A DNA stretch of 64,000 nucleotides from Perognathus longimembris pacificus (Eukaryota; Chordata; Mammalia; Rodentia; Heteromyidae). Position 1 is the first letter of the stretch; each line of letters opens with the position of its first letter. A program made the translations under genes and the position numbers. Shown here in pieces: positions 1 to 11,644 of the stretch. Location: contig NC_063174.1 of assembly GCF_023159225.1 (NCBI RefSeq), positions 27,797,983-27,861,982 on the forward strand. Direction: 5' to 3'. The notes under the pieces are model-generated. The model saw nothing but the letters and a program-made list of their open reading frames with translations. It had not been told where the DNA came from and made no database searches.

Positions 1-557
1 TTAAGATGCTCCATAAAAAATCTCATATAGATGCAGCTCGTTTTCTTCTTACTAAACAAAACCAGGAGTTAGGTTCACAGCAAGCAGTCTATCATCCAGA
101 GGTACTTTTGAACTTGATGATACTTTTGGCTAGATACAAATGCAGGAAAAATATTCCTACTTTTCATTAATATAAGCTATGTTTCAATTATTGAGAAGTC
201 AATGTATAGAAATTTTAACCTGGACTCCTTGAACTGTAGAGGTTTTTTGGTTTGGATTTTTTGTTGTTGGTGGTGGTGGGTACAAGGCTTTGAACTAAGG
301 GTATAGCAGTTACTAAGCTGGCAATTAATGTAAGCTAAGCACTTAATATAAACACTGTGAAATCTTTGTAATGGTTAACTTAATAACAATAAGATAATCA
401 AAATAAAACCTAACACTAGATGCTTTACACATAATGTATATGTGGCATAATAAACACTTTTTAGACTACTGCAAGTAGGCAAGATACTCAGCAATTATCT
501 TTCATTTTGACTTGATTTTAATATGAAGGTATTAATCATCTTTGCTACTTTTTAAAG
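1..557 (+). other. Partial intron of the host gene, upstream of the first visible exon
   Basis: This is AT-rich non-coding sequence ending in a pyrimidine-rich stretch and an AG at 556-557, directly before the first exon. I see no exon and no clear repeat here apart from short T and GT runs near 240-280. Confidence 0.6.
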
Positions 558-732
558 GACTTGGATACCAGTGTGGGCGAACTTAGTGAAGGGCAGAGGC
601 CCAGGCTGACAGCTGCAGTGGAAAACATCTTAATGGACCAGTCTTTCTATATGCCACTGCTCATTCATGCAGAGTCTGTGGATCAGCAGTGTGACACTAG
701 GCCATTATTTCAGCAGTCCAGCACAGTTTCAG
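558..732 (+). CDS. Internal coding exon 1 of 5 in the window (unidentified host gene)
   Basis: The exon is open from its first base (GAC TTG GAT ACC, beginning [12 protein letters not shown]) and is bounded by a 'ttttaaag' acceptor and a 'cag/gtatac' donor. It encodes 58 residues and leaves one base over, which the next exon completes to a Gly codon. The peptide is of mixed, acidic composition with no transmembrane segment or catalytic motif that I recognise. The upstream exons lie outside the window, so the N-terminus is missing. I do not recognise the protein and assign no function. The exon call rests on splice sites plus frame agreement with the four later exons. Confidence 0.75.
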
Positions 733-1522
733 GTATACTTTCGGTGATGTTTCTTGATGTTTCATCTATGAAACCCTCACTTATCACACTTTCTTTGTAT
801 TCTTTCTGAATTGAATGCTATCTTCTATTTTGTATTATAATCTATAGTAGTGTTCCTAAGGTGAATTGAAAAAATATAACTATTTTTAGATGGAGGATTG
901 AAAAATTTCTTTGTTAAAGGTAATAACTTCTTCTATGGTATATGTAGTAGTGTTTTCCTGAGTATGGCTCACGTGTCAGTGTTGGTAGTTTTGGTAATAT
1001 GCATATATACACCTAAAAATTTTAGTACAGGTATATTTTAATATATACTGGAAAAATGTAACTGTTAATTCAAAGCTGACATACTAGGTCTTCCTCCTTT
1101 TACTGTATGATTTTCAGATGCAGTATTTGGTGATTGTTGCCCTAGAACTGACTTTAGGGTGGAACTAAATTTTCTGCTGTAGCATTTTGGAAAGAGTATA
1201 ACACAGAGCACCTAACACTAGCATCTATTGTTAATTTTCATTGTATGCAGTACTTACATCCTATGACGTCACCGTGAACATGTTAGCAAATATGGAACTA
1301 TTGCTCCTAGAAGAAATGCAAGATTAAATTCCTTAGCAGTGTTAACAGAAAATAACTTGATTTTTTTAAATGTATATTTCTGTTTAAAGACACCATACAT
1401 AATATGGATTGTTGATTCACTAATACTGGAGTCACAGTCATCAGCACTATAACTCATGCCTGAAGGAAGTTTATGTAACACATGTAACTTCTGCATAAGG
1501 CATATCACAGCAACACTGGACA

Positions 1523-1737
1523 AGGGCTAGGAATATGGCCTAGTGGCAAGAGTGCTTGCCTCCTATACATGAAGCCCTGGGTTCGATTCCTCAGCACCAC
1601 ATATACAGAAAAAGCCAGAAGTGGCGCTGTGGCTCAAGTGGCAGAGTGCTAACCTTGGGCAAAAAGAAGCCAGGAGCAGTGCTTAGGCCCTGAGTCCAAG
1701 CTCCAGAACTGGCAAAAAAAAAAAAAAAGGAAAAAGA
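1523..1737 (+). repeat. ID-like dimeric tRNA SINE with target duplication
   Basis: The left unit has a tRNA-like A box and B box (around 'ggttcgattcc'). It is followed by the 'ccagaagtggcgctgtggct' unit, the 'tgagtccaagc' tail and an A-run. It is flanked by a perfect 11-bp target duplication, aacactggaca, at 1512-1522 and 1738-1748. Confidence 0.9.
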
Positions 1738-2440
1738 AACACTGGACAGTAGTGCCTTAGTACCTTTACTTTTGTTGTTTTTAGTACTTTTAAAACAGGT
1801 TGGGAGCGATTTTCAGCAACAAAATTATACAACATGTATGCACATAAAACAGAAAGAAAAAAAAACCATGGAATTAAATATACTTTGAAAAGTTCATATG
1901 TTTAATAGTTTATGTTGGGTAATTCAAGTTTTTCACCACTCTGCCCAAATTCACAAAAACCATGAAGATACTGTGAATATTATCCTTTGAGATACAAATA
2001 AATTGTAGTAAGTAGACCAAGTAAATTTCCAAATGTAAAATTTGCAAATTAATGAGGCTTGACTATATTCTTGTTATTGACTTTTTCCATACCCATTGTT
2101 ATATTCGAATAAGTGAAAAGAAATTTCATCATATGTTCATATTTGCCAGAAACCAGAAAAGAACTTTCCTGAGGTTAGAAAAATATTGATGTAGAAGAGT
2201 TAAGGTTGGAGACATGGTTTAAGTGGAAGATCAACTGCCCAGCAAACACAAGGCTCTGAATTCAAACTCTAATACTGCCCCACACCAAATTAGAGCATTG
2301 GCTTTACATTGAGTTAATACCTATGTCATTCAGAATTAAGAGAAATTAAAGACTGAATTTCCATGAATTTTTCATATTGTAAAGATTGGCATTATTTCTC
2401 ATTTTGTGCATATGATGAGAGTATTGAATGTTTTACATTC

Positions 2441-2598
2441 TTTTTTTTTTTTTTTTTTTGCTCAAGGCTAGCACTCTGCCACTTGAGCCACAGCACCACT
2501 TCTGGCCATTTTCTGTATATGTGGTTCAGGGGAATTGAACCCAGGGCCTCATGTATACGAGGCAAGCACTCTTGCCACTAGGCCATATCCCCAGCCCC
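2441..2598 (-). repeat. ID-like dimeric SINE, reverse orientation, shortened tail
   Basis: The element reads T-run, antisense second unit, then antisense ID-like unit ending 'ccatatccccagcccc'. A perfect 17-bp target duplication, aatgttttacattcttt, lies at 2427-2443 (overlapping the T-run) and 2599-2615. The distal part of the second unit is missing next to the T-run. Confidence 0.9.
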
Positions 2599-2889
2599 AA
2601 TGTTTTACATTCTTTCAAATTACTGTTTTTGTTTTGTTTTATTTCGTCTTACTGAACTTAGGGCCTTGTGCTTATTAATAAGGGAGGAGTCCTGCCACTT
2701 TAGCCATAACCCTACTCTTTCAAATCTGTAGGTTTTGAGTATCTTCTTACCTGGCGATTTATGCAGTCTGCAGTAAAGGAGATTGACACTAGATGGCTCT
2801 CACAGATCACTTGTGAGCTACTAGGAACTTGAGAACTAAGACTTGTTAAATCACCATACATAGTAAAATTCATGAGAATATAACTATAC

Positions 2890-2934
2890 AGTCTCTCTCT
2901 CTCTATATATATATATATGTATATATATATACAC
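2890..2934. repeat. (TC)n/(TA)n microsatellite
   Basis: A short TC run passes directly into TA dinucleotides. Confidence 0.9.
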
Positions 2935-3052
2935 ATAGATCAGGTAGCACCCAGAAAATTACCTATGATGTAGAGTTCATTTTAATAGTAAGTCTATTGT
3001 ATTAAACAAGTGTGCAGTTTAATTTAATTGGAAAAATAAGTCATCTTGCTTA

Positions 3053-3060
3053 AGATAGAT

Positions 3061-3108
<48 letters not shown>
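3053..3108. repeat. (GATA)n-(GAAA)n-(GATA)n microsatellite
   Basis: A GAAA run is bracketed on both sides by GATA units. Confidence 0.95.
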
Positions 3109-3483
3109 GTGTGTGGCTGCATAGCAGAACTTTTAGCCGAAAGTTGACTTATAAATTTTAAGAAATAGATTTGAATTCCATCTGTTTTTGCATCTTCAGT
3201 CAAGTAACTTAATATTCCAAACATAAATTTATTTATCTAGCAAAATGTTGGGGAAGAGATGTTACAAATTCTTAGCAATATTTAGAGCTAAAGGCAACAA
3301 ACATTTCTTAGCTCCTCCAACTCTGATAGTCATAAATCTGGACGTGGCTTAGCTGGTGTTTCTCAGGATGTCTCCTGAGGTTTTGGTTAAATGGTTGGCT
3401 GAGACAAAAGTAATCTGCAGGTTAACAGTGACTGGGTTTGGAGGATTCACTTCCTCACTGTCTCTCAGTCAACTGCTCCAGCA

Positions 3484-3786
3484 TAGTGTGCCCCAGAGAA
3501 GCTGATCAAGAATGAGCAACTGAAGTAGAAATGACATTTTTAATAACTTCATCACCTACACCTATGTGATATGCTATTACTCCCATCACATTCTGTTGAT
3601 AAGGCAGACCAATCTTGGAATCATTTAACCAGGGACTACAAAAAGGGTGAACACTGTAAGGCAGAGATCTTTGGGGACTATCTTGAAGGCTACTGCATTC
3701 TCCTTGAGGTTGGCAGTCACTGTGCTTGTAAAGTAGTTAGCTTAGGGTGTGGCACACAGTAGGTGTTCTCTTTTATAATGCTTTGG
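3484..3786 (+). repeat. First copy of a perfect 303-bp direct duplication
   Basis: Bases 3484-3786 match 5934-6236 with no difference that I can find, at a constant offset of 2450. The flanks differ immediately outside the match. A stretch near the end ('ggcacacagtaggtgttc') resembles an old MIR element. The copies carry no gene: the 63-codon open frame in each is incidental. Confidence 0.9.
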
Positions 3787-4158
3787 GGTTTGTCAACGTA
3801 CCATTTTCTGTGTGCTTAACAGAATAAAAAATTTCCACAATTGCCCATAGAAAACTGTATTTCCTCCTGTTTCAAGATTTTCTCCTCCTGTCTTAGAACT
3901 ATGTACAGAGGTTCAGGTTCATCTCTTCACCTCTGCCTATTTGCAGGCACTGACCTGTCATAACCTATAGTCCTCTACCTCACTCATTCCTGAGGGTAAC
4001 CTGAGGCAGGTTAGCTTTAGTACCAAAAAGATGCATAATCTACTTTGAGGAATTGTTTCACAGACACTAAAAAATGTAAACTGGTGTTTTGGGTGAATTG
4101 TGAGGACTCTGGGCACATTACTAATTATTGCTATTAACTGGCTCAAAACCTGAATTGA

Positions 4159-4306
4159 GGGGCTGGGAATATTGCCTAGTGGCAAGAGTGCTTGCCTCGT
4201 ATACATGAAGCCCTGGGTTCGATTCCTCAGCATCACATATATAGAAGCCAAGGACAGTGCTCAGGCCCTGAGTTCAAGCCCCAGGACTGGCAAAAGAACA
4301 AAAAAG
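4159..4306 (+). repeat. ID-like SINE with an internal deletion
   Basis: The left ID-like unit is present, but the element jumps from 'acatatatagaagcc' straight to 'aaggacagtgctcagg'. The tRNA-like part of the second unit is therefore missing. A perfect 14-bp target duplication, aaaacctgaattga, lies at 4145-4158 and 4307-4320. Confidence 0.88.
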
Positions 4307-4660
4307 AAAACCTGAATTGAAGCCCTGCTGTATATGGCACTATATTTTCACTAAATGAGCTGCCGGAGACTCATGACATCTACTGTCAGTGAAGCTTACT
4401 ACCCATGTGAGAGAAGAAAAGGACAGCTAGCAATTCTAGTTCTGTGTTATGAGTACAACACAGACTGCTGAAAGAGTATAGAATTGGAACTCACAACCCA
4501 CATTGGAGGCCATGAGAAATTGAATCTTAAAGGAATTAGCCAAAAGATGATGAATTATATTCGTTTATTCATTTAGAAGACATTTTTTGAGTGCTCACTG
4601 TGCTCTGTGCATATGCTAGGATTATGTCCACATTATTTTTTCTCCAGTTGAAAATGACAT

Positions 4661-4936
4661 TTTGGGCTTGGAATATGGCCTAGTGGGTAGAGTGCTTGCC
4701 TTGCATACATGAAGCCCTGGGTTGGATTCCTCAGCACCACATATATAGAAAAGGCCGGAAGTGGCACTGTGGCTCCAGAGGTAGAGTGCTGGCCTTGAGC
4801 AAAAAGAAGCCAGGGACAGTGCTTAGGCCCTGAGTTCAAGCCCCAGGACTGGCAAAAAAAAAAAGAAGACAAAGAAGACGAAGATGACGACGACGATGAA
4901 GAAGAACAGGAAGAAGAAGAAGAGGAAAAAGAAAAG
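4661..4936 (+). repeat. ID-like dimeric SINE with a purine microsatellite tail
   Basis: Both units are present. The A-tail has expanded into a degenerate AAG/ACG/GAA purine tract (4860-4936). A 10-bp target duplication, aaaatgacat, lies at 4651-4660 and 4937-4946. Confidence 0.88.
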
Positions 4937-5269
4937 AAAATGACATGTTATGTCATACTGAAGTAGACAAAATTATCCCTCTGGGTGAAGGGACATCACA
5001 GCACCCATTGCCAGAATGTGCCCCTCCCAGTTGCAGGAATGTGGCTTGGGAGCAGACTAGGTGGGGCTATCTATAGAACCCAAACCAGAAGCCCAACAGG
5101 CTTTGTTTTAAATAATAATACAGAAGGGGTAGTAACATACATCATGATTTCTGTGCAATTAGAAAGGAATGGCCCACCCGGTCAGAAGTCGGTATCATTC
5201 CACCTGACCTTTTGAATATCCGAATAATGAATATGTTGAGTATGACCAGCTTGAATAAAACCTAAGGTG

Positions 5270-5471
5270 GGCTGGGGATATAGCCTAGTGGCAAGAGTGC
5301 CTGCCTCGGATACACGAGGCCCTAGGTTTGATTCCCCAGCACCACATATACAGAAAACGGCCAGAAGCGGCGCTGTGGCTCAAGAGGCAGAGTGCTAGCC
5401 TTGAGCGGGAAGAAGCCAGGGACAGTGCTCAGGCCCTGAGTCCAAGGCCCAGGACTGGCCAAAAAAAAAAA
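5270..5471 (+). repeat. ID-like dimeric SINE, 'gcggg' subfamily
   Basis: A full-length dimer with the variants 'cggatacacgaggcc', 'gaagcggcgctg' and 'gagcgggaagaag'. A perfect 13-bp target duplication, aaaacctaaggtg, lies at 5257-5269 and 5472-5484. The same variants occur in the copy at 15934. Confidence 0.92.
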
Positions 5472-5933
5472 AAAACCTAAGGTGTCTCCCTTCTCAGAGG
5501 ATCTGAACTTCCTTTTGGCACTAGCCTTGTTTGGGTCAGCAATAAACTCTTTTATCCTGTCTAAAAAGTGGTCCTGATCTATGCTGGTCTTTGATAGCAT
5601 AATATGTTAAGAAACTTTATGAGGTTTTTTTCTTCTTACACACACATTCATATACATATACACAGCACCTGTAATATGTATGATTGCAGCTATTTGATAA
5701 ATGGAGATCATATCCTGTATGCTTGCCTGCATTTTGTTTTTACTCTGTTAAATCCTATAGATTGCTTCTGGTCAGTTGGTGTTGTTTATTACCAATCCAA
5801 TGGTGTGGATTTCCAATAATTTGTTTAGACACTTCTCTGATGATGGATATTTACATTATTACTATTTCCCACCACTATTAATTCTGGATACAAGGGTAGA
5901 TATATTTTTAATTTCAAAATGGATGATGCCAAG

Positions 5934-6236
5934 TAGTGTGCCCCAGAGAAGCTGATCAAGAATGAGCAACTGAAGTAGAAATGACATTTTTAATAACTTC
6001 ATCACCTACACCTATGTGATATGCTATTACTCCCATCACATTCTGTTGATAAGGCAGACCAATCTTGGAATCATTTAACCAGGGACTACAAAAAGGGTGA
6101 ACACTGTAAGGCAGAGATCTTTGGGGACTATCTTGAAGGCTACTGCATTCTCCTTGAGGTTGGCAGTCACTGTGCTTGTAAAGTAGTTAGCTTAGGGTGT
6201 GGCACACAGTAGGTGTTCTCTTTTATAATGCTTTGG
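5934..6236 (+). repeat. Second copy of the perfect 303-bp direct duplication
   Basis: Identical to 3484-3786 in the same orientation. 2147 bp of unrelated sequence separate the copies. There is no target-site duplication or terminal structure to suggest a transposable element. Confidence 0.9.
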
Positions 6237-7011
6237 ATTGTAGAAATGAGCCTATAGTGCCTGGAAATTTTTTTATCTCTTTAAATATTGTGGATATTAA
6301 TTCCTTATGCTTTGATAGGAATAGAAAATGACATATCACAATGTAAATAAATTCAAGGCCAAGAACATTTGTTGCTCTAAATATGAGTATTCTTGCCATT
6401 ATCTAAATTATTCTTGCATTATGCTAGACAGCTGGATGATAATCAGGTAGCAATTTGATAAATTATTTTGTATAGATTAAATACTATTAAAGAAAAAAAA
6501 TGAAAATTGAACAGATGTAGTTTGCTTTATTCTAAGCCCCCCAAAACCTAAATTAACATGAAAGATTAAACATAATTATTTTCTATATCTAGGAAATTGT
6601 CAATTGTGCAATGCCAACTAGAATGATTACCTTTGGGAAATACGGTGTTTTGAAAATAGCTTATAACAATTTTAGCTTATATGTAACTTTCCAATTCTAT
6701 TTATATTGAGTAAATGAGATATAGTGGCCTTTATTTAAAAATTGGCCATTAATCAGGAAAAAATAGTTTTATCAGAAATAAAAATAGTTTTATCAGAATG
6801 TGAAATAAAGAACAGTGACTAGGAGTTGGGAAATGCAAGTTTTAATTCTGTGCCTCTAACTAGTCTTCTGGTTTGTAAATAGTTTCCTTGAGCAATGAAA
6901 GACAGTCTGACCTGCCTACCTCACAGAATGAGTTAATGTACATGAAAGTGCTTAGAATATAGAGTACAATGCAAATGTACAGGTATTATTGGATATATAC
7001 AGATATCTGCT

Positions 7012-7215
7012 CTTTTTTTGTGGGGGTGGGGTGCTAGGGATTGAACTCGGGAGTTCCACATGCTGGGCAGACATTCTGCCACTGAACTCCATGTTTTTGC
7101 AACAGCGTCTCCCTGTGACATTGGCCTTGAACTATGTAGCCAAAGCTGGCCTCATGATTCTCCTGCCCCTGCTTCCCAAATGTTGACATTAAAGCATGCA
7201 TCACTATGCTGTTCT
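7012..7215 (-). repeat. ID + B1 composite SINE, old copy, reverse orientation
   Basis: Antisense ID-like sequence ('gggattgaactcgggag') is followed by antisense B1 ('ggccttgaactatgtagcc' and 'gcttcccaaatgttgacatt'). Confidence 0.75.
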
Positions 7216-7544
7216 TATTCCTCTTTTTATTTGCTTACGTGAGAAACAGGAGCTTGAGCATATGAAAAAGAAATCGCACAACAGAGTCTAGCGAGGGAAT
7301 AGCCCACTGATTTAAGATTCTGATTTGGATAGAAAGTATTATATTGACTTTAGTGATAGAGATAGAAGGAATACTGGGAATTGGTATACAGGTAGAAGCC
7401 AGGGGAAGGACTGCATGGGTGTCTTGAAGCCTTACTTAGAATACTATGTGGGTTGGTGTGAACATGTACATTTGTATTCTCTTGAGAGCTTTGGTTTTCA
7501 TTGCAGTGAAGGCCTGCCAAATGTGTTTGGTTGAAGTACACAGT

Positions 7545-7668
7545 TCTCATTCATCAGGTGAAAAAGACTATAGAGTCTTATGGACTTTCTTTGCCCAGGC
7601 TGGCTTTGAACTGCCACCCTGTCTCCTGAGTAGCTAAGATTACAGGCATGAGCCACTAGCACCTGGCT
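7545..7668 (-). repeat. B1/tRNA composite SINE fragment, reverse orientation
   Basis: Shows the antisense B1-like body: 'gcccaggctggctttgaact', then 'tgagtagctaagattacagg' and 'gcacctggct'. Confidence 0.85.
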
Positions 7669-7709
7669 AAATTTGTTATTTTGCTGTTCATTTACATCTT
7701 TGTTAATAG

Positions 7710-7864
7710 GTGGCATTTATGAAGATTCATGTGTTAGTCATGGCCCAATAAGTTTGGGAGAATTGGAATTGCAGCCAGATTCTAACTTGGTTCTTTCCAC
7801 AACTCATCTGACAACACAAGAAAATGGTACTAAGTTATCAGAAGCAGCAGCAAGTTTTTCTCAG
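7710..7864 (+). CDS. Internal coding exon 2 of 5 (unidentified host gene)
   Basis: The acceptor is 'tgttaatag' and the donor 'tctcag/gtacca'. The single base carried over from exon 1 plus the first two bases here give Gly. The frame then runs open for 51 more codons ([12 protein letters not shown]... to ...AAASFSQ), ending exactly on a codon boundary. The peptide is Ser/Thr-rich with no recognised domain. The exon lies only about 40 bp after an antisense SINE, so its branch point and polypyrimidine region are close to repeat sequence. Confidence 0.75.
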
Positions 7865-8499
7865 GTACCAAACCAGATCATTTGTACTTAAAATGAGAGT
7901 GATAATACTATTGTTCCTGTGTGATGCCCTGTTGGAAGTATCTTTGGAGGCAGACAGCCTCAAATTACTAACCCAAGCCTGAGTATGAATCCTGGCTTAA
8001 GCATTATTTAGCAGTCTCATTGGACGTGTTATTTAGCCTCTTTCTAAGCCTAACTTATTTCACCTTTAAGTTCAAGATGAAAAGTAGTATATATAAAATG
8101 TCCAACACCTAACTAGGTAGTTATCATATACATTTTTGTATCTCCAAGCAGTACCTAGCTCAGTAGTTTGGCTATTATAAGTACTCCATAAATGTTTATA
8201 ACATTGAATTTTGTAAAATACATCACATGAAAAAGAATAAGAAAATTCAGAATTAATGAAGCCAGTGGTTCATGAACCTACATACTGAAGAAATAGGATA
8301 ATTATTCTCCAAGTTTAAAATATGCTTGCTTTCAGTTTTGAAGTTTATGTATTGGTAATTTATTTCTCATTATGAGTTAATTTCCTAGATATTTATTACA
8401 TGGTATTGCACAACATTGCACGATATACATGAGGTAAAGAAGAACTACGTAAGATAAAGATTGTTTATGGGACCCACCACCAATAATAAGTATTTACTA

Positions 8500-8615
8500 A
8501 TTAATTGGAGATAAGAGTCTCATGAACTTTTCTGCCTGGGCTGAGTTCAAACTGCAGACCTCCAGTCTCCGCCTCCTAAGTAGCTAGAATCATAGGCGTG
8601 AGCCATTGCACCTTC
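8500..8615 (-). repeat. B1/tRNA composite SINE fragment, reverse orientation
   Basis: 'ttggagataagagtctcatg' is followed by 'gcctgggctg' and 'ctaagtagctagaatcatag', the antisense SINE body. Confidence 0.8.
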
Positions 8616-9049
8616 AAGAAAAATATTTTTGATCATGATTTAGGCAATAATTTTCTGGATATGGTACCAAAATCCCTGTGAAGAAGAGAATTGAAAATTT
8701 AGTGTTACTAAAAATAAAAACTTCTGTTCTTCAACACACAATCTTAAGGGACTGACAGAACGGATTAAAAAAGCAGAATCTATTTAAAATGGACAAACCC
8801 TGTGGACATGTATCTCATCCAAAGAAAATACATGAATGGCAGATAAGTATATAAAAAGATTCTCAACACTGTTAATCAGTAGGAGAATACAAAATAAAAC
8901 CACAATGAGATACCACCATGTGCACATTTAAAAGAGATAGTGCCAAGTGGAGCAAGGGCACTCTCCTATACATCTGGCAGGAATGTGAAATGATCCAGCC
9001 ACTGGGGAAAGCAAGTTGGCAATTTCCAACTTAAAAACGAATGAATTTA

Positions 9050-9224
9050 AGCCAGATTCTGGTGATTCATGCCTAGAATCCTAGCTTCTCAGGTGGCTGA
9101 GATCTGAGGATTACAGGAGAGTTGGGCTGTGAGAGACTTACATCTAATTAACTACCAAAAAGCCAGAAGTAGAGCTGTGGCTCAAGTAATAGAGCACTAC
9201 TAGCCTTGAGCAAAAATAAAAAGC
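9050..9224 (+). repeat. B1/tRNA composite SINE, sense
   Basis: The B1-like body ('gattcatgcctagaatccta') is followed by the tRNA-like unit 'agctgtggctcaagtaatag' and an A-rich tail. It abuts the LTR that follows. Confidence 0.8.
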
Positions 9225-9476
9225 TGTGTAAAGCCTCCGCCCAGTACCTGCTTACCTAGGTTACTAGCAAACCTGGAGGCACTTACTTCCGTTTTCCTGA
9301 GGTCACATGGAATCTACCTGGCCATACCTCCCTGCCCCTGCCCTAGATAAATCCCGGGGTGGGGTGGGGGGGAGGTCAGCCCTTCTCCAGCCATGCTTGA
9401 TCTCAGCCACAGGCCAGCAGTTTGGGAATAAACTTTTCTCAACTGCCTGAATTCCGACTGTTGTTCTCATTCATCA
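9225..9476 (+). mobile_element. Solo LTR-like element with AATAAA
   Basis: It starts TGTGTAAAG and ends CATTCATCA, with AATAAA at 9427-9432. Its first half resembles the reverse complement of the LTR at 10147-10513 (for example 'cagtacctgcttacctagg', 'cctgaggtcac', 'ctacctggccatacctcc'). The ends are uncertain by a few bases and I could not establish a target duplication. Confidence 0.6.
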
Positions 9477-10146
9477 GCTACCTATTTTAATAAACCAATA
9501 TCTACCTCCCAAGTACCTGGTATTACAGGCTCAATCTACTATGCTTGGCTCTCTGGTGGTTACTAATTGATAAGGTTCCAGAGCTGTCCTTTTTTAGGAT
9601 TCGTTCATAATTAAGCTAATAAAACAGAAGGAAAGAAAGAAAATGGTGCAAGTCATATCTGATGGTAAAGAAATTTGAGACTCGTTAATTTCAGGTTTGT
9701 TTATGTACTATAGAGATGGTGGATTTACGGTGGGAAGTGCATCTGGTGAATGGCAAGTAGAGGATAGCAATATGCCTCTAACTTGTGGGAAGTAAATTAT
9801 CTTACTGTAAATAAATGCTCTTTGAAAATTGCAGCTCATTATGTAAATCTTTATTTTATGTGAAAATGCTTATAGGAATGAGCTTACAGCAAAATTCTTA
9901 GTCTGCCTGACTCCATAATGTGTATATAAATGTGGACAAGATTGATTTGTAAGTAGCTCTGAATTCTTTAGTAAAAATTGAAATAAATGACAAATATTTG
10001 AAATTCATATTTTTTAAATCTTAAAGGTATTTCTGGGTTCCTTTTTAAAAGATGTACTTCATCACCTACTTATTGGCAGAAGTGCTAATAAGTAACCAAA
10101 TGAAAGAAAAGGATATTACTAAATTTTTATATTAAGCATATTTATT

Positions 10147-10513
10147 TGTAAGGTTCACTGGTAAAGGAAACCTACCACATAGTTCAGGCAGAAAGGAGTT
10201 TATTGGGGGAGAGCAAACTGCCAGCCCACACAAGATGGAAGCATGGGGAGACAGAGGGGAAGGAAGAAGAGAAAGAGGAAAAGGAGAGAAAATGAGCAAG
10301 AGAGAGAAAGAAAAGGAAAGAAAGCAGGACTCATGTTGAACCAGATTATATAGGGAAAGGCAGGAGATAGGGCCAGGTGGATTGGATCTGACCTCAGAGA
10401 AGGGGGAGGTAACTGCATCCAGGTGTGCCAGCTACCAAGGTAACTCAGGTACTGGGCACAGACTTACAGGTGGGGGGCATCTGCATGGAGCCCTGCCAGG
10501 GATGGGCCTTACA
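10147..10513 (-). mobile_element. LTR of a retrovirus-like element, complete, reverse orientation
   Basis: Read on the minus strand, it begins TGTAAGGCCC just after a purine tract (AAAAGGTGGGAA at about 10514-10525) and ends CCTTACA. The termini are thus inverted repeats, TGTAAGG/CCTTACA. It holds a TATATAA box (plus 'ttatata', about 10347), a long C/T-rich stretch and AATAAA near the end (plus 'tttatt' at about 10200). The 367-bp length is typical for an LTR. The 5' portion recurs at 53935-54070. Confidence 0.7.
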
Positions 10514-11264
10514 TTCCCACCTTTTAATAATTATGTAAAAGGGTGCCCACTCTCTGGCTACTTCCTGCTGGCAAGGGACGGTCGACATTGAGGTAAAGGG
10601 CAAGAGATGTGGCCCCTCTGGGAGAAGGCGAGCATCAGGATCCCTTGGTGGTAGATGCCAGTTCCTTGAATGAAGCCTGGAAGAAGTCTCATGAGGCAGG
10701 GGCTGTAGCTTATTAGGAATTGACCACAAATACTTGTCAGAGTTATTTATCTAAAACTTCCTTTGGCTTGTGGAGTAGATCAAACCCAAAATGAATAGCC
10801 TTTGAGGGGGAACCTAGAGGGGAGTCCTTGGAACCCAGCTTTTATTGCACTCTCAAGGGCACAAGCCAAGAGGCTGGGCCATTGAGACCAATTTTCTAGC
10901 CGTTTTGACTTTATGGAGTAGTCTGGTGAGGACATAAGAGTCCAATAAGGATGGGGAGGGGGCCCACAAGTACATAGATGGGGGTCCACAAGGATATAGA
11001 GTCAAATTCTCAATTCAGGCATCCCTGAAATGAGAATAGACTAGCCAAAAAGGCATTCGGGACCCCTCTGGCATGGTCAGACAGAGGACTTGTAGATGGG
11101 AGTCACTCACCAGATATAAAGAGGAGATGGTGTGGTGGATGGTAGCCAGCAATGGTAAAGGCGAGAAATCCGAGGTGAGGTTCCTCACTGGATCCCCTCC
11201 TCCCTCTTCTCGTTTGAGGGTTAATCTGCCTCCTTGACCGTCCCTCCTTGGACCACACTATGGA
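10514..11264 (-). mobile_element. Internal remnant of the retrovirus-like element between two opposed LTRs
   Basis: About 750 bp lie between the minus-strand LTR and an inverted partial LTR. A polypurine tract borders the LTR at 10513, so this is probably the 3' internal end of the same element. I see no open gag, pol or env frame. Confidence 0.5.
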
Positions 11265-11476
11265 AAGCCTTTCCCTATATAACCCAGGTCAACATGAGTC
11301 CCTGTTCTCTTTCCTTTTCTCTCTTACTCTCTCTTGCCCCCTTTCTCTCTCTTTCCCTTCTTTCTTTCCCTCTGTCTCCCCATGCCTCCATCTTGTGTGG
11401 GCTGGCAGTTTCCTCTCCACCAATAAACTCCTTTCTCCCAAACCATGTGATGGGTTTCTTTTCTGACAAACCTTAT
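11265..11476 (+). mobile_element. Partial LTR, sense, inverted relative to 10147-10513
   Basis: From 'gcctttccctatataacc' to 'aaaccttata' it parallels the TATA-to-end part of the 10147-10513 LTR in opposite orientation. It shares the C/T-rich stretch, 'ccccatgcctccatcttgtg', 'gggctggcagttt' and 'caataaactcctttct'. The upstream third of the LTR is absent. Confidence 0.7.
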
Positions 11477-11644
11477 AATATTAATATGTAAAGCATATGT
11501 ATTTTATATATAAGTATATATACTTATATGTATTATATATCTTATACATAAGTATATGTACTTATATGTGTTATAGACTCATATGTATACTTATATATAA
11601 AACATTGTTAAATTTTGTTTACTCAAATTTTTTTTGATTTGTTT

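Larger units (their letters stand above)
733..7709 (+). other. Intron between exons 1 and 2
   Basis: It starts with GTATAC and ends with TTAATAG. It contains at least seven SINEs, a (GAAA)n microsatellite and a perfect 303-bp direct duplication, all listed separately. The remaining sequence is AT-rich with no supportable exon. Confidence 0.7.

Noticed and set aside
3571..6212. Identical 63-codon open frames at 3571 and 6021
   Set aside because: They are identical only because the DNA is duplicated; the peptide has no domain or codon bias.
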